Shown here one piece after another: positions 23,501 to 32,465 of a stretch of 64,000 bases of DNA (position 1 is the stretch's first letter; every line of letters begins with the position of its first letter). The stretch spans positions 108,666-172,665 of the forward strand of contig JAGOHK010000001.1 of NCBI GenBank assembly GCA_017996175.1, in the 5' to 3' direction. The notes beneath the pieces are model-generated. The model did not search any database and was not told where the DNA came from. It saw only the letters and a list, made by a program, of their open reading frames with translations. This stretch comes from Leptospiraceae bacterium. Its GTDB lineage: Bacteria; Spirochaetota; Leptospiria; Leptospirales; Leptospiraceae. A program made the position numbers and the translations under genes.

Positions 23501-26397
23501 CAGACAAAACAAAATACAAACCCGGGGACATTGCAAAGATATTAATTAAATCTCCGTTCGAAAAATGTAAAGCAATCCTGACGGTTGAGAGGGAAACAGT
23601 GCTTTGGAGTAAGACACTTGAATTGACTAATGACGGTAAACCAATCGAAATTCCAATCAAAGAAGAATACCTCCCGAATGTATTTTTCAGTGTAATGCTG
23701 ATTCGCCCCCGATTAGAGCCGTCGAGCGAATTAAGTAAAAAAGAAAGGGAGACTTTTATTAAACATGACCTCGGTTTACCGAAATTCAAAATAGGAACCT
23801 TACGAATTCCTGTTGATAACTCTTCCAAGGTATTAAATTTATCAGTCAAGACAGATAAAGAAAATTATAATCCGGGCGAGAAAATCAAAATCTATATTGA
23901 TTCTGCGGCTAATTCTGAAATTGCGCTTACGGTAGCTGATGAAGCAGTATTAAACCTGGTTGATTATAAATACAAAAATCCAGTCGATACATTTTACGCT
24001 CATTGGTTGAATGAAATTCGAAATTTAGAAAATCGAAAACTTTTAATTAGACAGTATAGTTTTGCAAACAAAGGAGAAAATCCCGGCGGAGGCGGAGGAG
24101 ATGAGTCAAGCGGTGGGTTTGACTTAGATAGTGAAGATGGAGCAAGAAAAAATATTCGTTACACTGCGTATTGGAATCCAAATCTAAAAGCAGATGCAAA
24201 TGGAAAAGCATATATAGAATTCAAGCTTCCAGATAATCTAACTAGCTTTAGGATAATGGCAGTTTCTTCCCTAGGTGGGAGTTACGGGCAAACAGAAAAA
24301 TCCTTCCTTGTAAAAAAAGCAATGGTAATTCTCCAAAATACGAGTTCATTCATTCGACCCGGGGATACTCTTAGAATGGGGATGACAGTCATTAACCAAA
24401 CAAATATCCATGAAAAATTTAAGGTCTCTCTTTCTTCCGACCTATTGAGTCCTGGAAATAATACTTCCATCGTTGACCTGATGCCTGGCGAATCAAAAGA
24501 AGTAGTATTCCCAGTCTCTTTAAACTTAAAAAAATACGGTAGTATAAAGAAACAAATTGAGGAAAAAAAAGAAAACCGAATCATAACTCTAAAGGGAATA
24601 CTTTCTGTTAGCCCTCAAAGTCCTAACTCTTTTAAAAATTATAGAGCGAATGATATAAATGATAAACTTGTATTTGATTTAGAAGTAAAAGAACCAGAAC
24701 TAGAAGAAGCTTTTACAGTTGCAGGTTATACAGAATCACAGGCAGAGGAATCTATATTAATCCCTGGTCCGGCAAAGGTAAATCATTTCATTGGAGGACT
24801 TAAAGTAAATCTTTCTTCGAGCGCGTTAATTGGTCTTGAAAACGGTTTTAAATTCTACGAAGTAAATCCATTTCAATGCCTAGAACAAAGGTCATCTGCT
24901 TTTTTATTAAGTATGTCGGCAGGCTCTTTATTAAAATCATTTTCGTATTCCCCTCCAGACAAAGACTCTTATGATTTTGCTGTAATTGAAAAAATATTTT
25001 TAGGAGAGATAGAAGATTTTCAAAATGCAGATGGAGGTTTTAATCTCTGGAAAAACTCAAAGGATTACACCCCTTATCCGAATCCATACTTAACTGCGCA
25101 TGTTACTTTTATATTACAGCTTGCGAAAGATAGTGGTTATCCGGTCAACCAAAACGTATTAAAAAAATCTTATGAGTTCTTACAGAACTATATTAAAAGT
25201 CCAGGCAAAGAAGGATATATGTATGTGCTCGATAGTTTTTCTTTTATCAATTACCTATTTGCTAGACAGGGCATTGAAAATGATTCTCTCACTGAAATGC
25301 TTTTGCAAAATGAAGATAAACTTTCTATGCGTGCGCGAATTTATTTATCATTAAGCATAGCAAAAAAGAAAGGTATTACAAATTATAATGATAACAAACA
25401 CACAAAGCGGATAATGGAATACGTTAAAAATCATCTTGAAGTCACAACTAGAAGTATAAGAGTAAAAGAAGACGTCAGTGGTTCTTACCGGAGAGCCTTC
25501 TATTCAGAAGGGGCTGTTACCGGGTTGGCGCTACTTCATTTTTTACAACTCGATATTGGGAATCCTTTAATTCCACAAATGGTAAATTCAATTCTAAAAG
25601 ATAAAAAAAATCTTTGGGTAGATAGTCATAGCACAGGAATCATAGCTCTTGCTCTAAAAGACTATCATGACCGATTCGAAAAACAAAATTCAGCAAACCC
25701 TCCACTAGTAAAAGTTCTAATCAATTCAAAACTCATAGCAGAAAAAGTTTTTGAAAAGAATAAATTGCAAACGGCTAATTTTACTTTTCCACTCTATAAC
25801 CTAGGAAGCTATGGAGGATTTGATATGAGTCTTCCCTTCCAATTTAAAAATGAAAACAAAAGTCGTATGTATTATACAGCTAGTCTGGAATATTCTCCTA
25901 TTTTGAAAGAAGTAAAGGAAAGAGATGAGGGAATGGAGATACAAAGAACAATTTTTGATTTATCCAAAGCAACACTTAAAAATCCGTATGGAAGAATTAT
26001 TAAAAATAATTTTAAAAGGGGAAATGTTTACCTTTATAAGGTAACAGTCGTTAACCCCAAGATTTATTATAATGCTGTAATCCAGGCTCCTATTCCCTCC
26101 AGTTTTGAAATCGTTCATTCAGAATTTCAGACGGAGGATAAAAAATTTGCACATCTAACTGAACAAAATAATTCGAATGAGGACTATTACTATTCGAGTC
26201 GTGGTCTATTCAAAGAATATAGAAGAGACAAAGCTGTTTTTTATGAAGACTATTTGCACGAAGGAAAACATGATTATTTTTTTCTAGTTCGTCCACTCGT
26301 AAAAGGAACTTCAAACTACCCAGCAGCATCGGTGAAATTAATGTATGAGCCAGAAGTTTTCGGAAGAACAAACGGAACAAGTATAAGTGTTCAATAA
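20548..26397 (+). CDS. Bacterial alpha-2-macroglobulin with thioester site
   Basis: 1949 residues from the ATG at 20548 (AAGGGA site); the frame is open 18 codons further up but that part looks untranslated. A signal peptide (LLLFFYILFISISVEAW) has no lipobox, so the product is probably periplasmic and not lipid-anchored. An Ig-like domain comes first, then MG domains, e.g. FYDRKLYRPGDTVFFKAVI near residue 610. A glycine/acid-rich bait-like loop lies about residue 1180. The thioester motif CLEQ is at residues 1444-1447, followed by a helical toroid (GGFNLWK, YLTAHVTFILQLAK, GAVTGLALLHFLQ) and a receptor-like C-terminus. It traps proteases that breach the envelope. The penicillin-binding protein 1C gene follows after 3 bp, as in YfhM-PbpC pairs. 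Confidence 0.93.
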   Translation: MLKKLLLFFYILFISISVEAWDFPFFKKKPELSLNFGTYQEPPKVDDSILRIIEVNPKNDTLLNDPRKEIIVVFNHPMIPLTNLEKETKGIFTIFPSVPGSYRWYGSRICAFIPDKDWQLGSSYEIKIGGGIESVNKKKLPKEEVYKFKVQIPELTINDLSYKDGHYDYALGKYIDTINYNQEFEFEFNFPIDLNEFKKNTVLKSNEKEIQYSLSYSKNSNKQKINLKPSQRFAVAAKVSIEVNKSLTPIGLKTNPKTNVSFSYETHGNLSVRMEGNPEYFQTQWGFFLEFSNPVNPSLAAQSIKISPPAPLKNKLYGDRITNIHLSNFLVKPGVKYKVKVLKLKDIYGNTLDKESEFEIQMPDYRPDFQVETGVSVIESEKKQILPVELVNMPALNIFVGKFNIEQIQKSLKNIETGSYNNDYDIFNEVKYTNVKWITGSKWNVGGKYGFDLQKYLSKNKTGWLAVRFQDPNDTFNKTANKPNYPYSQLVQSTDLGISVKEGYDFSYVWINSITRGDFLQDIEVKMYDTKNKINSCKTDANGFCKIKNSKEVVMPVSIYTAENNKEDKAFVDSKDYRVYSGDYSYGSISNFQLYGEVFYDRKLYRPGDTVFFKAVIASKKNGQLKPLKNKNLKVSIANSRGSTVFEKTLSTSNEGGLWSSLEISKDATVGHYSLVIQGNDSEEHSIYSNFQVEEFRPVTFSVNLTGGKDSMIGDKLNIDISGKYLFGAPMQNAEVQYSVSKILKSIYFERFADYVFNDDPPYEYKNLNSSYYPNGQGTEKLNAGGTYGLPLSLTPHFSYEKIDKPDKKYTMASPYTLSISATVKDVDDKIVNKRESFNVFQGDFLIGIKKYTSYQDYKTPFEFDLVAVSNKGENIGSKNIEIRAVKAIWKSILSKGSGSSTNTQNTLTKELVLEQDQTISDTPTKFSFQPTSPGIYLVTAQEKGGMVYARTMVNAYGKVEKFDQGSDDVISWSRRDDDSLSLTTDKTKYKPGDIAKILIKSPFEKCKAILTVERETVLWSKTLELTNDGKPIEIPIKEEYLPNVFFSVMLIRPRLEPSSELSKKERETFIKHDLGLPKFKIGTLRIPVDNSSKVLNLSVKTDKENYNPGEKIKIYIDSAANSEIALTVADEAVLNLVDYKYKNPVDTFYAHWLNEIRNLENRKLLIRQYSFANKGENPGGGGGDESSGGFDLDSEDGARKNIRYTAYWNPNLKADANGKAYIEFKLPDNLTSFRIMAVSSLGGSYGQTEKSFLVKKAMVILQNTSSFIRPGDTLRMGMTVINQTNIHEKFKVSLSSDLLSPGNNTSIVDLMPGESKEVVFPVSLNLKKYGSIKKQIEEKKENRIITLKGILSVSPQSPNSFKNYRANDINDKLVFDLEVKEPELEEAFTVAGYTESQAEESILIPGPAKVNHFIGGLKVNLSSSALIGLENGFKFYEVNPFQCLEQRSSAFLLSMSAGSLLKSFSYSPPDKDSYDFAVIEKIFLGEIEDFQNADGGFNLWKNSKDYTPYPNPYLTAHVTFILQLAKDSGYPVNQNVLKKSYEFLQNYIKSPGKEGYMYVLDSFSFINYLFARQGIENDSLTEMLLQNEDKLSMRARIYLSLSIAKKKGITNYNDNKHTKRIMEYVKNHLEVTTRSIRVKEDVSGSYRRAFYSEGAVTGLALLHFLQLDIGNPLIPQMVNSILKDKKNLWVDSHSTGIIALALKDYHDRFEKQNSANPPLVKVLINSKLIAEKVFEKNKLQTANFTFPLYNLGSYGGFDMSLPFQFKNENKSRMYYTASLEYSPILKEVKERDEGMEIQRTIFDLSKATLKNPYGRIIKNNFKRGNVYLYKVTVVNPKIYYNAVIQAPIPSSFEIVHSEFQTEDKKFAHLTEQNNSNEDYYYSSRGLFKEYRRDKAVFYEDYLHEGKHDYFFLVRPLVKGTSNYPAASVKLMYEPEVFGRTNGTSISVQ

Positions 26398-26400
26398 GAA

Positions 26401-28605
26401 ATGTTTAAATTAACTTTTACATTTTCTACAAAGAAAATCATTTTTTTGTGGCTAATTATATTTAGCCTTTTTTTCTTTCTATCAAAACCTAAAAGTATAT
26501 CAAATGAAAGTTCTTTTCAGTTTTATTCAACGGAAGGTTATCTTCTTAAAGAATATAGTTCGACTAATGAAGAATATGCGCAAATTATAGGTTTGGAAGA
26601 AGTGCCAGAAATATTTCAGTCTATAATCCTGGTTGCGGAAGATAAAAGGTTTTATTACCATCCCGGGTTTGATCCGATAGCCATTATCCGCTCAATATGG
26701 AAAAACATTTGGTCTGGTAGAATTGTTTCAGGTGCATCAACTATAACACAACAGTTAGTAAGAATTATATATCGAAAAGAATTCCCAAAGAATTTACCGA
26801 TGAGGAAATTTTTAGAACTGCTATATGCAGTAAAATTCGAACTGCATTATTCTAAAAAGCAAATTTTACAAGCTTATATAAATCAAATCAATATAAGACA
26901 CAACTATTCTGGAATTGCTTCCTCATCTAAATACTTATTTAAGCGACCACATAATTTTTTAACAAAAGAAGAAATGATCGGGCTAACAATTCTTATCCGA
27001 CAAAATCAACCGGATCGAGATAAATTCAAATATCGATTTGAGAATATATGGGGAAAAGTCTTCGGTAGTAATACTATAAACTATGACGCAGTGACCCAAG
27101 TTGAGAATCAAATTTTTCAGGCAAATCATAGTAATCCCCAAGGAACTCATTTATCGAGTAGACATTTTACTGATTGGCTTCAAAAATTTCCTACAGTAAA
27201 ATCAGGCAAGATTTACACAAATATATCTAGCAATAGAAATGATTCTGTAAAAAGCATTTTAAATTCAGAATTAAAAACAATGCAGGGTCACCAGGTCGAA
27301 AATGGAGCAGTTGTTATTTTAAAGCTTCCGGATAATAACAATAGTTCGCAATTGGAATTAATTTCAATGGTTGGATCCAAAGACTTTAACGAAAGAGAGG
27401 TTGGTCAAGTAAACGGTTGCGTTAGAACAAGGCAGGCTGGAAGCACACTCAAACCTTTTTTATATGGTCTTGCATTTGATAAAAATATTTTAAAACCAAA
27501 TTCAATTCTAGAAGATAAGGAAATGAAAGTCATTAATGATAAAAATGAAATTTATATACCGAGAAATAATGATTTAGATTTCTGGGGAAATTTAACAGTC
27601 AGTGAATCCCTCGCCAATTCTAGAAATATTCCAGCAGTCCGAACATTCGAAATGGTCGGTTCAGAAAATTTTTTAAAACTATTAATTCATTTAGGATTGG
27701 ATCATTTAGACAAATCCGCAGAACACTATGGTTCCAGTATTGTATTAGGAACTGGAGGTGCAAGCCTTTTGCAACTCACCCGTGCATACTCAGCCCTAGC
27801 GAATAAAGGCAAACTTTATAGTTTGAACATTGGAAAAGATACAAATGGAAAAAAAATAAATTTGGGAGAAGAGCAAAAAATATTTTCAGAACAAACTGCC
27901 TATCGCTTAACGTCTATTCTTTCAGATAAAGAATTAAGAAGAAGGGCTTATGGAGAAAGAAATTTTTTTAATTTCCCATTTTCTGGAGTTGCTGTTAAGA
28001 CTGGAACTACAAAAGACTTTAAAGACGCCTGGGCTGTTGGGTTTACTACTGAGTATGCGATCGGAGTATGGGTGGGAAATTTTCATGGAAACCCAATGCA
28101 TAAAATCTCGGGCGGGTATGGAGCAGGAAAAATATTTCATCAGGTAGTAAGATTGCTACATAGAGAGAAACAACAAGACTTTCTATACCCGACAAATTAT
28201 CAGAAAAAAAAATATTGTAAGCTAACCGGACTAACCGCTGCGAAAAATTGTCCACAATATTTAGAGCTTATCAACACCAATGATAAACCAGATTTAGTTT
28301 GTGACAGTAAACATAGCCAGGACAGAAGAGAATTTCAAGATAGGATGATTCTTTCGCCAACGAATTTTGAATCCTTTCTGATTGATCCAACGATTCCATT
28401 GCGGGCTCAAGCCATTCCAATTATAATTCAAAGGATTGATTCAACAAAAAGAGAAGGCTTTTATTTTTATAGTATTGATGGGCAAAAAAGAATAGAAATT
28501 AAATCTGATATAAAAGAAAGTCTAACACCCAGCCGAGGAATTCATAAAATTTTCATTTATAAAGAAAATCAAATCATAGAGGAAACAGAATTCTCTGTCG
28601 AGTAA
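26401..28605 (+). CDS. pbpC: Penicillin-binding protein 1C (bifunctional)
   Basis: 734 residues with one N-terminal anchor helix. The glycosyltransferase domain (GT51) shows VAEDKRFYYHPGFDP and GASTITQQLVR, containing the catalytic Glu. The transpeptidase has the SxxK serine in GSTLKPF, SxN in SLANSRN and KTGTTKDFKDAWAVGF. The C-terminal part (RAQAIPIIIQRID onward) is the short BiPBP_C domain of PBP1C. It polymerises and crosslinks peptidoglycan at the outer face of the inner membrane. Pairing with the macroglobulin gene suggests repair of wall damage together with protease trapping; the link is known by genome context. No promoter of its own is seen. Confidence 0.93.
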   Translation: MFKLTFTFSTKKIIFLWLIIFSLFFFLSKPKSISNESSFQFYSTEGYLLKEYSSTNEEYAQIIGLEEVPEIFQSIILVAEDKRFYYHPGFDPIAIIRSIWKNIWSGRIVSGASTITQQLVRIIYRKEFPKNLPMRKFLELLYAVKFELHYSKKQILQAYINQINIRHNYSGIASSSKYLFKRPHNFLTKEEMIGLTILIRQNQPDRDKFKYRFENIWGKVFGSNTINYDAVTQVENQIFQANHSNPQGTHLSSRHFTDWLQKFPTVKSGKIYTNISSNRNDSVKSILNSELKTMQGHQVENGAVVILKLPDNNNSSQLELISMVGSKDFNEREVGQVNGCVRTRQAGSTLKPFLYGLAFDKNILKPNSILEDKEMKVINDKNEIYIPRNNDLDFWGNLTVSESLANSRNIPAVRTFEMVGSENFLKLLIHLGLDHLDKSAEHYGSSIVLGTGGASLLQLTRAYSALANKGKLYSLNIGKDTNGKKINLGEEQKIFSEQTAYRLTSILSDKELRRRAYGERNFFNFPFSGVAVKTGTTKDFKDAWAVGFTTEYAIGVWVGNFHGNPMHKISGGYGAGKIFHQVVRLLHREKQQDFLYPTNYQKKKYCKLTGLTAAKNCPQYLELINTNDKPDLVCDSKHSQDRREFQDRMILSPTNFESFLIDPTIPLRAQAIPIIIQRIDSTKREGFYFYSIDGQKRIEIKSDIKESLTPSRGIHKIFIYKENQIIEETEFSVE

Positions 28606-28637
28606 TCGTTATTAATTAGTTTAGGCGAACCGAATAT

Positions 28638-30146
28638 CTAAAACTGAAAATAGAAAAACTCTTTACTTTCGAAGACAGAAAACAAACAAAACTGAATAGC
28701 GAATAAGATCAATATGCCGTAAGCAAATACTGGATGAATCTTTGATGAGCTGAAATACTCTAAGTCATTCTTCCAAACTTGTAAGCTATCTAAAACTAAA
28801 ATTGGTGAAACATAAAACAGAAATTTAACAATCAAAACCCAATTCAAATAAATTCCACCCAGATTATCCATTAGCCGCATTAGGTGAGTTGGATTTTCTA
28901 CACGAAACAAAAGTAAACCCAACCCAAAGAGCATAAAGGTGGTGAAAATGCTTGGCAGAGTAGTCATAAAATTAATTCGCTTGTTATGCGGTGGTTCGAC
29001 TTCGCTTGCTCGGATGCTGCCGCTCACCAGCCGAATATTTCTGTTTTCCTGGCCAGTATTGCTAGTACTACTTCTTACACTAAAATATTTACCTTTCATT
29101 TCTGCATACAAATTATAAATCACAACTTGTAAGCCACAATAGATTCCCCAGATGAGATAACCATAAGTAGCCCCATGCCAGAGCCCACCCAAAATCCATA
29201 CTATCATTAAATTCATATTCTGATAAAAGATTCCATTTCGATTTCCACCCAGCGGTATATATACATAATCCCTAAGCCATGTCGATAAGGAAATATGCCA
29301 TCTCTTCCAAAATTCGGACGGGTTTGTAGATTTAAACAGAGGCAAATTAAAATTAAGCGATAATTCAAAACCGATCATTCTCGCCATACCCCGCGCAGCA
29401 TCAGTATAACCACTAAAATCAGCGTAAACTTGAAATGCAAATGCTGCTGCAACGAAATAAACCAATCCAGGGGGAATCGATTCTTTCGGATCAAGAGCCA
29501 TATTTACGAAAGGAGCAAGATTATCTGAGACAAATACTTTTTTAAAAATTCCCCAGATAATAAGGATTAACCCCGACTGAAATTTTTCTTTTGTTAGAGT
29601 TCTTTCTTTTTCAATTTGTGGAATCAATTTCTCGGCGCGTTCAATCGGTCCCGAAAGAAGTAATGGGAAAAATAAATCATACACCGCATAAGTCAATAGA
29701 CTTCGAGTAGGCTGAATTTTTTCTTTGTAGACATCATAAATATAACTTATATTGTGAAAGGTATAAAATGAAATTCCAATAGGTAAAATAATATCAATCA
29801 CAGTCAATTTCAAACTTCCACCGGCTAATCTCGATAAGTCATTAAAGGATTGAATTACAAAAACGGTATACTTAAAAATAAAAAGTATCCCCAAGTTTAA
29901 AATAATTGTAACGAGTAAAATTCTTTTACGCCTTACAAAATCTTGCGTTTTAACTAATAGAATTCCTGCTATGTAGTTAAAATAAATACAAAACAACAAT
30001 AGAAAAGTCATCTTGTAATTCCAGAAAGAGTAAAATACAATTCCACCCACAAGCAAAAGCCAGTTTTGGAATTTTAGATTAACCTTACGATAGATGAGAT
30101 AAAATATCGAAAAGAAAACTAAAAAATTAATCGAGTTAAAGAGCAT
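28638..30146 (-). CDS. MBOAT family O-acyltransferase (AlgI-like)
   Basis: 502 residues with about ten membrane helices. It has the AlgI/DltB pattern: FLVFFSIFYLIYR at the start, YFNYIAG, FFPLLLSGPIERAE, FQVYADFSGYTDAARG, FWKRWHISLSTWLRDYVYIPLGGNR and the catalytic histidine in GGLWHGATYGYLIWG. It transfers acyl groups to extracytoplasmic sugars or polymers. Between two helices lies a hydrophilic insert of about 35 residues (SSTSNTGQENRNIR...) encoded by repeat-like sequence at about 28985-29065. It is the last gene of the ATP-synthase train, 16 bp after the GAF gene. MBOATs usually pair with an SGNH/DUF1574 partner; none is adjacent. Confidence 0.9.
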   Translation of the reverse strand: MLFNSINFLVFFSIFYLIYRKVNLKFQNWLLLVGGIVFYSFWNYKMTFLLLFCIYFNYIAGILLVKTQDFVRRKRILLVTIILNLGILFIFKYTVFVIQSFNDLSRLAGGSLKLTVIDIILPIGISFYTFHNISYIYDVYKEKIQPTRSLLTYAVYDLFFPLLLSGPIERAEKLIPQIEKERTLTKEKFQSGLILIIWGIFKKVFVSDNLAPFVNMALDPKESIPPGLVYFVAAAFAFQVYADFSGYTDAARGMARMIGFELSLNFNLPLFKSTNPSEFWKRWHISLSTWLRDYVYIPLGGNRNGIFYQNMNLMIVWILGGLWHGATYGYLIWGIYCGLQVVIYNLYAEMKGKYFSVRSSTSNTGQENRNIRLVSGSIRASEVEPPHNKRINFMTTLPSIFTTFMLFGLGLLLFRVENPTHLMRLMDNLGGIYLNWVLIVKFLFYVSPILVLDSLQVWKNDLEYFSSSKIHPVFAYGILILFAIQFCLFSVFESKEFFYFQF

Positions 30147-30162
30147 AACTCTTATTTACCTC

Positions 30163-32463
30163 TTAGGTTTCTTCCATCATCTCGATAAATTTTCGTTTGT
30201 CTTTTGCTTGTTCTGGGTAAGTCAGAGAATAAATCTGAATCGAAAGTTTAAAATCCCGAGAGGGGTTGTGAAACAAAACAATTTCGGATTTAATTTTTGA
30301 AATAAAAATTTCTGAATCGACTTTACTATTTTCTTTTAATAGAATTGCAAACTTACCTTGACCAATGCGAGAAACATAATCAGAGCTGGAAGTATTTTCA
30401 AAAATCTTCTTAGAAATAAATTCAGAATATTCAGAAAAGAAATTTATCCCTAGTATATTTAAAATCCTAGTTACATTTAAAATTTTTAAAACTATGAGGG
30501 TAAACTCTTTGTTCTTCGTCTCACAGTATTTTATTTCTCTGTCAATTGTTTCCTGCAATGGATTAAATGGATTTCTAAATAGAGTTTCCTTTTCATTTTG
30601 CATAATTAGATTCGCAATGATTGGAGCAACAATATTAGCAAGTGATAATATTGTTCTTTTATACCCTGGACTCCAATCGGTTGAGACCTTATGAATAATA
30701 AACAACCCAACCATTCTTCCAATATTAATTAGCGGGATAACGGTAAATTCATTCATTGCCGCAATTTCTTGCTCTGAAATATAGTTGTTTAACTCCCCAT
30801 TTGACTGAAAATTTTCCAAGCGGTAAACATCACTTACCTGCGATATCATAGTAATTATCTTAGAATCTTTACTTAGTCGTAATTTACCCAATGTCTCTGG
30901 GAGTAAAAAATTAGAGCCAAAAACTTTATAATCTAAATTTTTTGTATCTAAAACCATTAGTGTAAAACTAGATACCTTAAAATCACTTAGGAAATTTTCG
31001 GATATTGCATCGTAAAGCTCATCGAGCGACTTACAGGCATATACCTTATCTGTAAATTCAGTGATATTACTTGTAGAATGGATAATTTTATTTAACTCAG
31101 CTACTTCGTGGCTTAAATTTTCAGAATCAAATAATTTACTTAAGAAATTGCCAGAAACTTCTACCAATATTTGCAAAAATTCAAAATCCTTCTCAGTATA
31201 GTCTTCTCCACTTATCATTTTACCCGCTACAATAAAACCAGAAAAATGATCCATAACACGAATCGGAATTAAAATTTCTGTCAAAGGATTTTCCAGAAGA
31301 ACTCTTTCTCTTTCTTTCAAATCATGTGCTAATAAATCGCGTGCATATACAACATCCTTCTCGGACTCAAGGAGTGAATAGAGAGTATCCCCTTTTTTGA
31401 TTACATAATCTGGCTCGATATCAATTCCTTCATGCGCAATTATTTTCATTTGCGAGAAATTTCCGTCGCGAGAGGAGAAGATAATCATAATTTCAGGACC
31501 AACTTGTCCTATGATAGAGTACATTAAGTTTTCAAAAAAATCATCAAATGATTTTGATTTTAAAAGTTCTTTTGTAATTTCAAATAATACTAAATAACTT
31601 TCGAGTTTTTCTTCGTAGGAAGATTTAAATTGTTTCGCGGTATCAAATGCTTCTTCTACGTTTAAATCTATAACAGGTTCAATATCTAGGGAATCTTCTT
31701 TTTCGAATTTATCTTCCCGCTCTCCTGATTCATCATTAATTTCTTCTGGCTTTTGTTCTTCATCCGCTGAAAAAGATTCGTCAGCAGACTCAGCCATCGC
31801 ATCTTTTTCCCAGTCTTCCAATAGAGTCGATTCGTCTACGACCTCTGAGTCTAAGTTATCTTCGTGGATTTCATTTTTTAGTAAATCAATTTCGTTTTCC
31901 AAATTTTCAATAACTGAGGATAATGCAGGTTGCTCCAACTCAAGAGTTTCTGTGTCACCCGAAAACTCATCAAGCGCCTCAGATTTTAATTCATCAAAAT
32001 CATCAACTGATGTAATCTCAAAACTTTCATTTTCTTTTGTTTCAGAAGCTACATCATTGGATTGTATTTCCTGCAATAGTTCTGAATCGGAATCATCTAA
32101 ATCTAAGTCAACAGTTATACTATCTTCTTCGTCTAATTCAGTAGGAACAATCGGAGTCGAAACTAAAGTGTCAGGTGAAAATATTTCTGTATCTTCGTGT
32201 GAAAGGGTGGGTAAATCTACATTACCCTCATTAGTAATGTCAGTTTGCGCATAATTATCATCTTTCGCAACTTGTTCTAAATCAATGTCAATAGAATCAG
32301 ATTCAAGTTCTTCGGGTTCTTTCTCGGGAGATGTTAGATTTTTAAAAAAGTTTTCTGCTTCCTGCAAAAAACTCTTTTTTTTTTTATCTTTTACTTCAAA
32401 GCGTTCGTTTTTTAAATTTGGAAATTCTTGTAATATTTTTAGCGCTTTTTGTATGAAGCTCAT
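30163..32463 (-). CDS. GAF-domain protein with acidic linker and degenerate GGDEF-like domain
   Basis: 766 residues without signal peptide. Residues 1-30 are basic. Residues about 50-270 are a low-complexity Asp/Glu/Ser region, similar in flavour to the next upstream gene. Two GAF-like sensor domains follow (about 285-440, TKELLKSKSFDDFFENLMYSI onward; about 460-620, ESLDELYDAI-type start as CKSLDELYDAISENF). The C-terminus (ETIDREIKYCETKNKEFTLIVLKI, then DYVSRIGQGKFAILL) looks like a diguanylate cyclase fold in which GGDEF has become RIGQGKF. It is therefore probably inactive as a cyclase. It begins two bases after the acidic repeat gene, so the two are coupled. Ligand and role unknown. Confidence 0.75.
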   Translation of the reverse strand: MSFIQKALKILQEFPNLKNERFEVKDKKKKSFLQEAENFFKNLTSPEKEPEELESDSIDIDLEQVAKDDNYAQTDITNEGNVDLPTLSHEDTEIFSPDTLVSTPIVPTELDEEDSITVDLDLDDSDSELLQEIQSNDVASETKENESFEITSVDDFDELKSEALDEFSGDTETLELEQPALSSVIENLENEIDLLKNEIHEDNLDSEVVDESTLLEDWEKDAMAESADESFSADEEQKPEEINDESGEREDKFEKEDSLDIEPVIDLNVEEAFDTAKQFKSSYEEKLESYLVLFEITKELLKSKSFDDFFENLMYSIIGQVGPEIMIIFSSRDGNFSQMKIIAHEGIDIEPDYVIKKGDTLYSLLESEKDVVYARDLLAHDLKERERVLLENPLTEILIPIRVMDHFSGFIVAGKMISGEDYTEKDFEFLQILVEVSGNFLSKLFDSENLSHEVAELNKIIHSTSNITEFTDKVYACKSLDELYDAISENFLSDFKVSSFTLMVLDTKNLDYKVFGSNFLLPETLGKLRLSKDSKIITMISQVSDVYRLENFQSNGELNNYISEQEIAAMNEFTVIPLINIGRMVGLFIIHKVSTDWSPGYKRTILSLANIVAPIIANLIMQNEKETLFRNPFNPLQETIDREIKYCETKNKEFTLIVLKILNVTRILNILGINFFSEYSEFISKKIFENTSSSDYVSRIGQGKFAILLKENSKVDSEIFISKIKSEIVLFHNPSRDFKLSIQIYSLTYPEQAKDKRKFIEMMEET

Positions 32464-32465
32464 TC

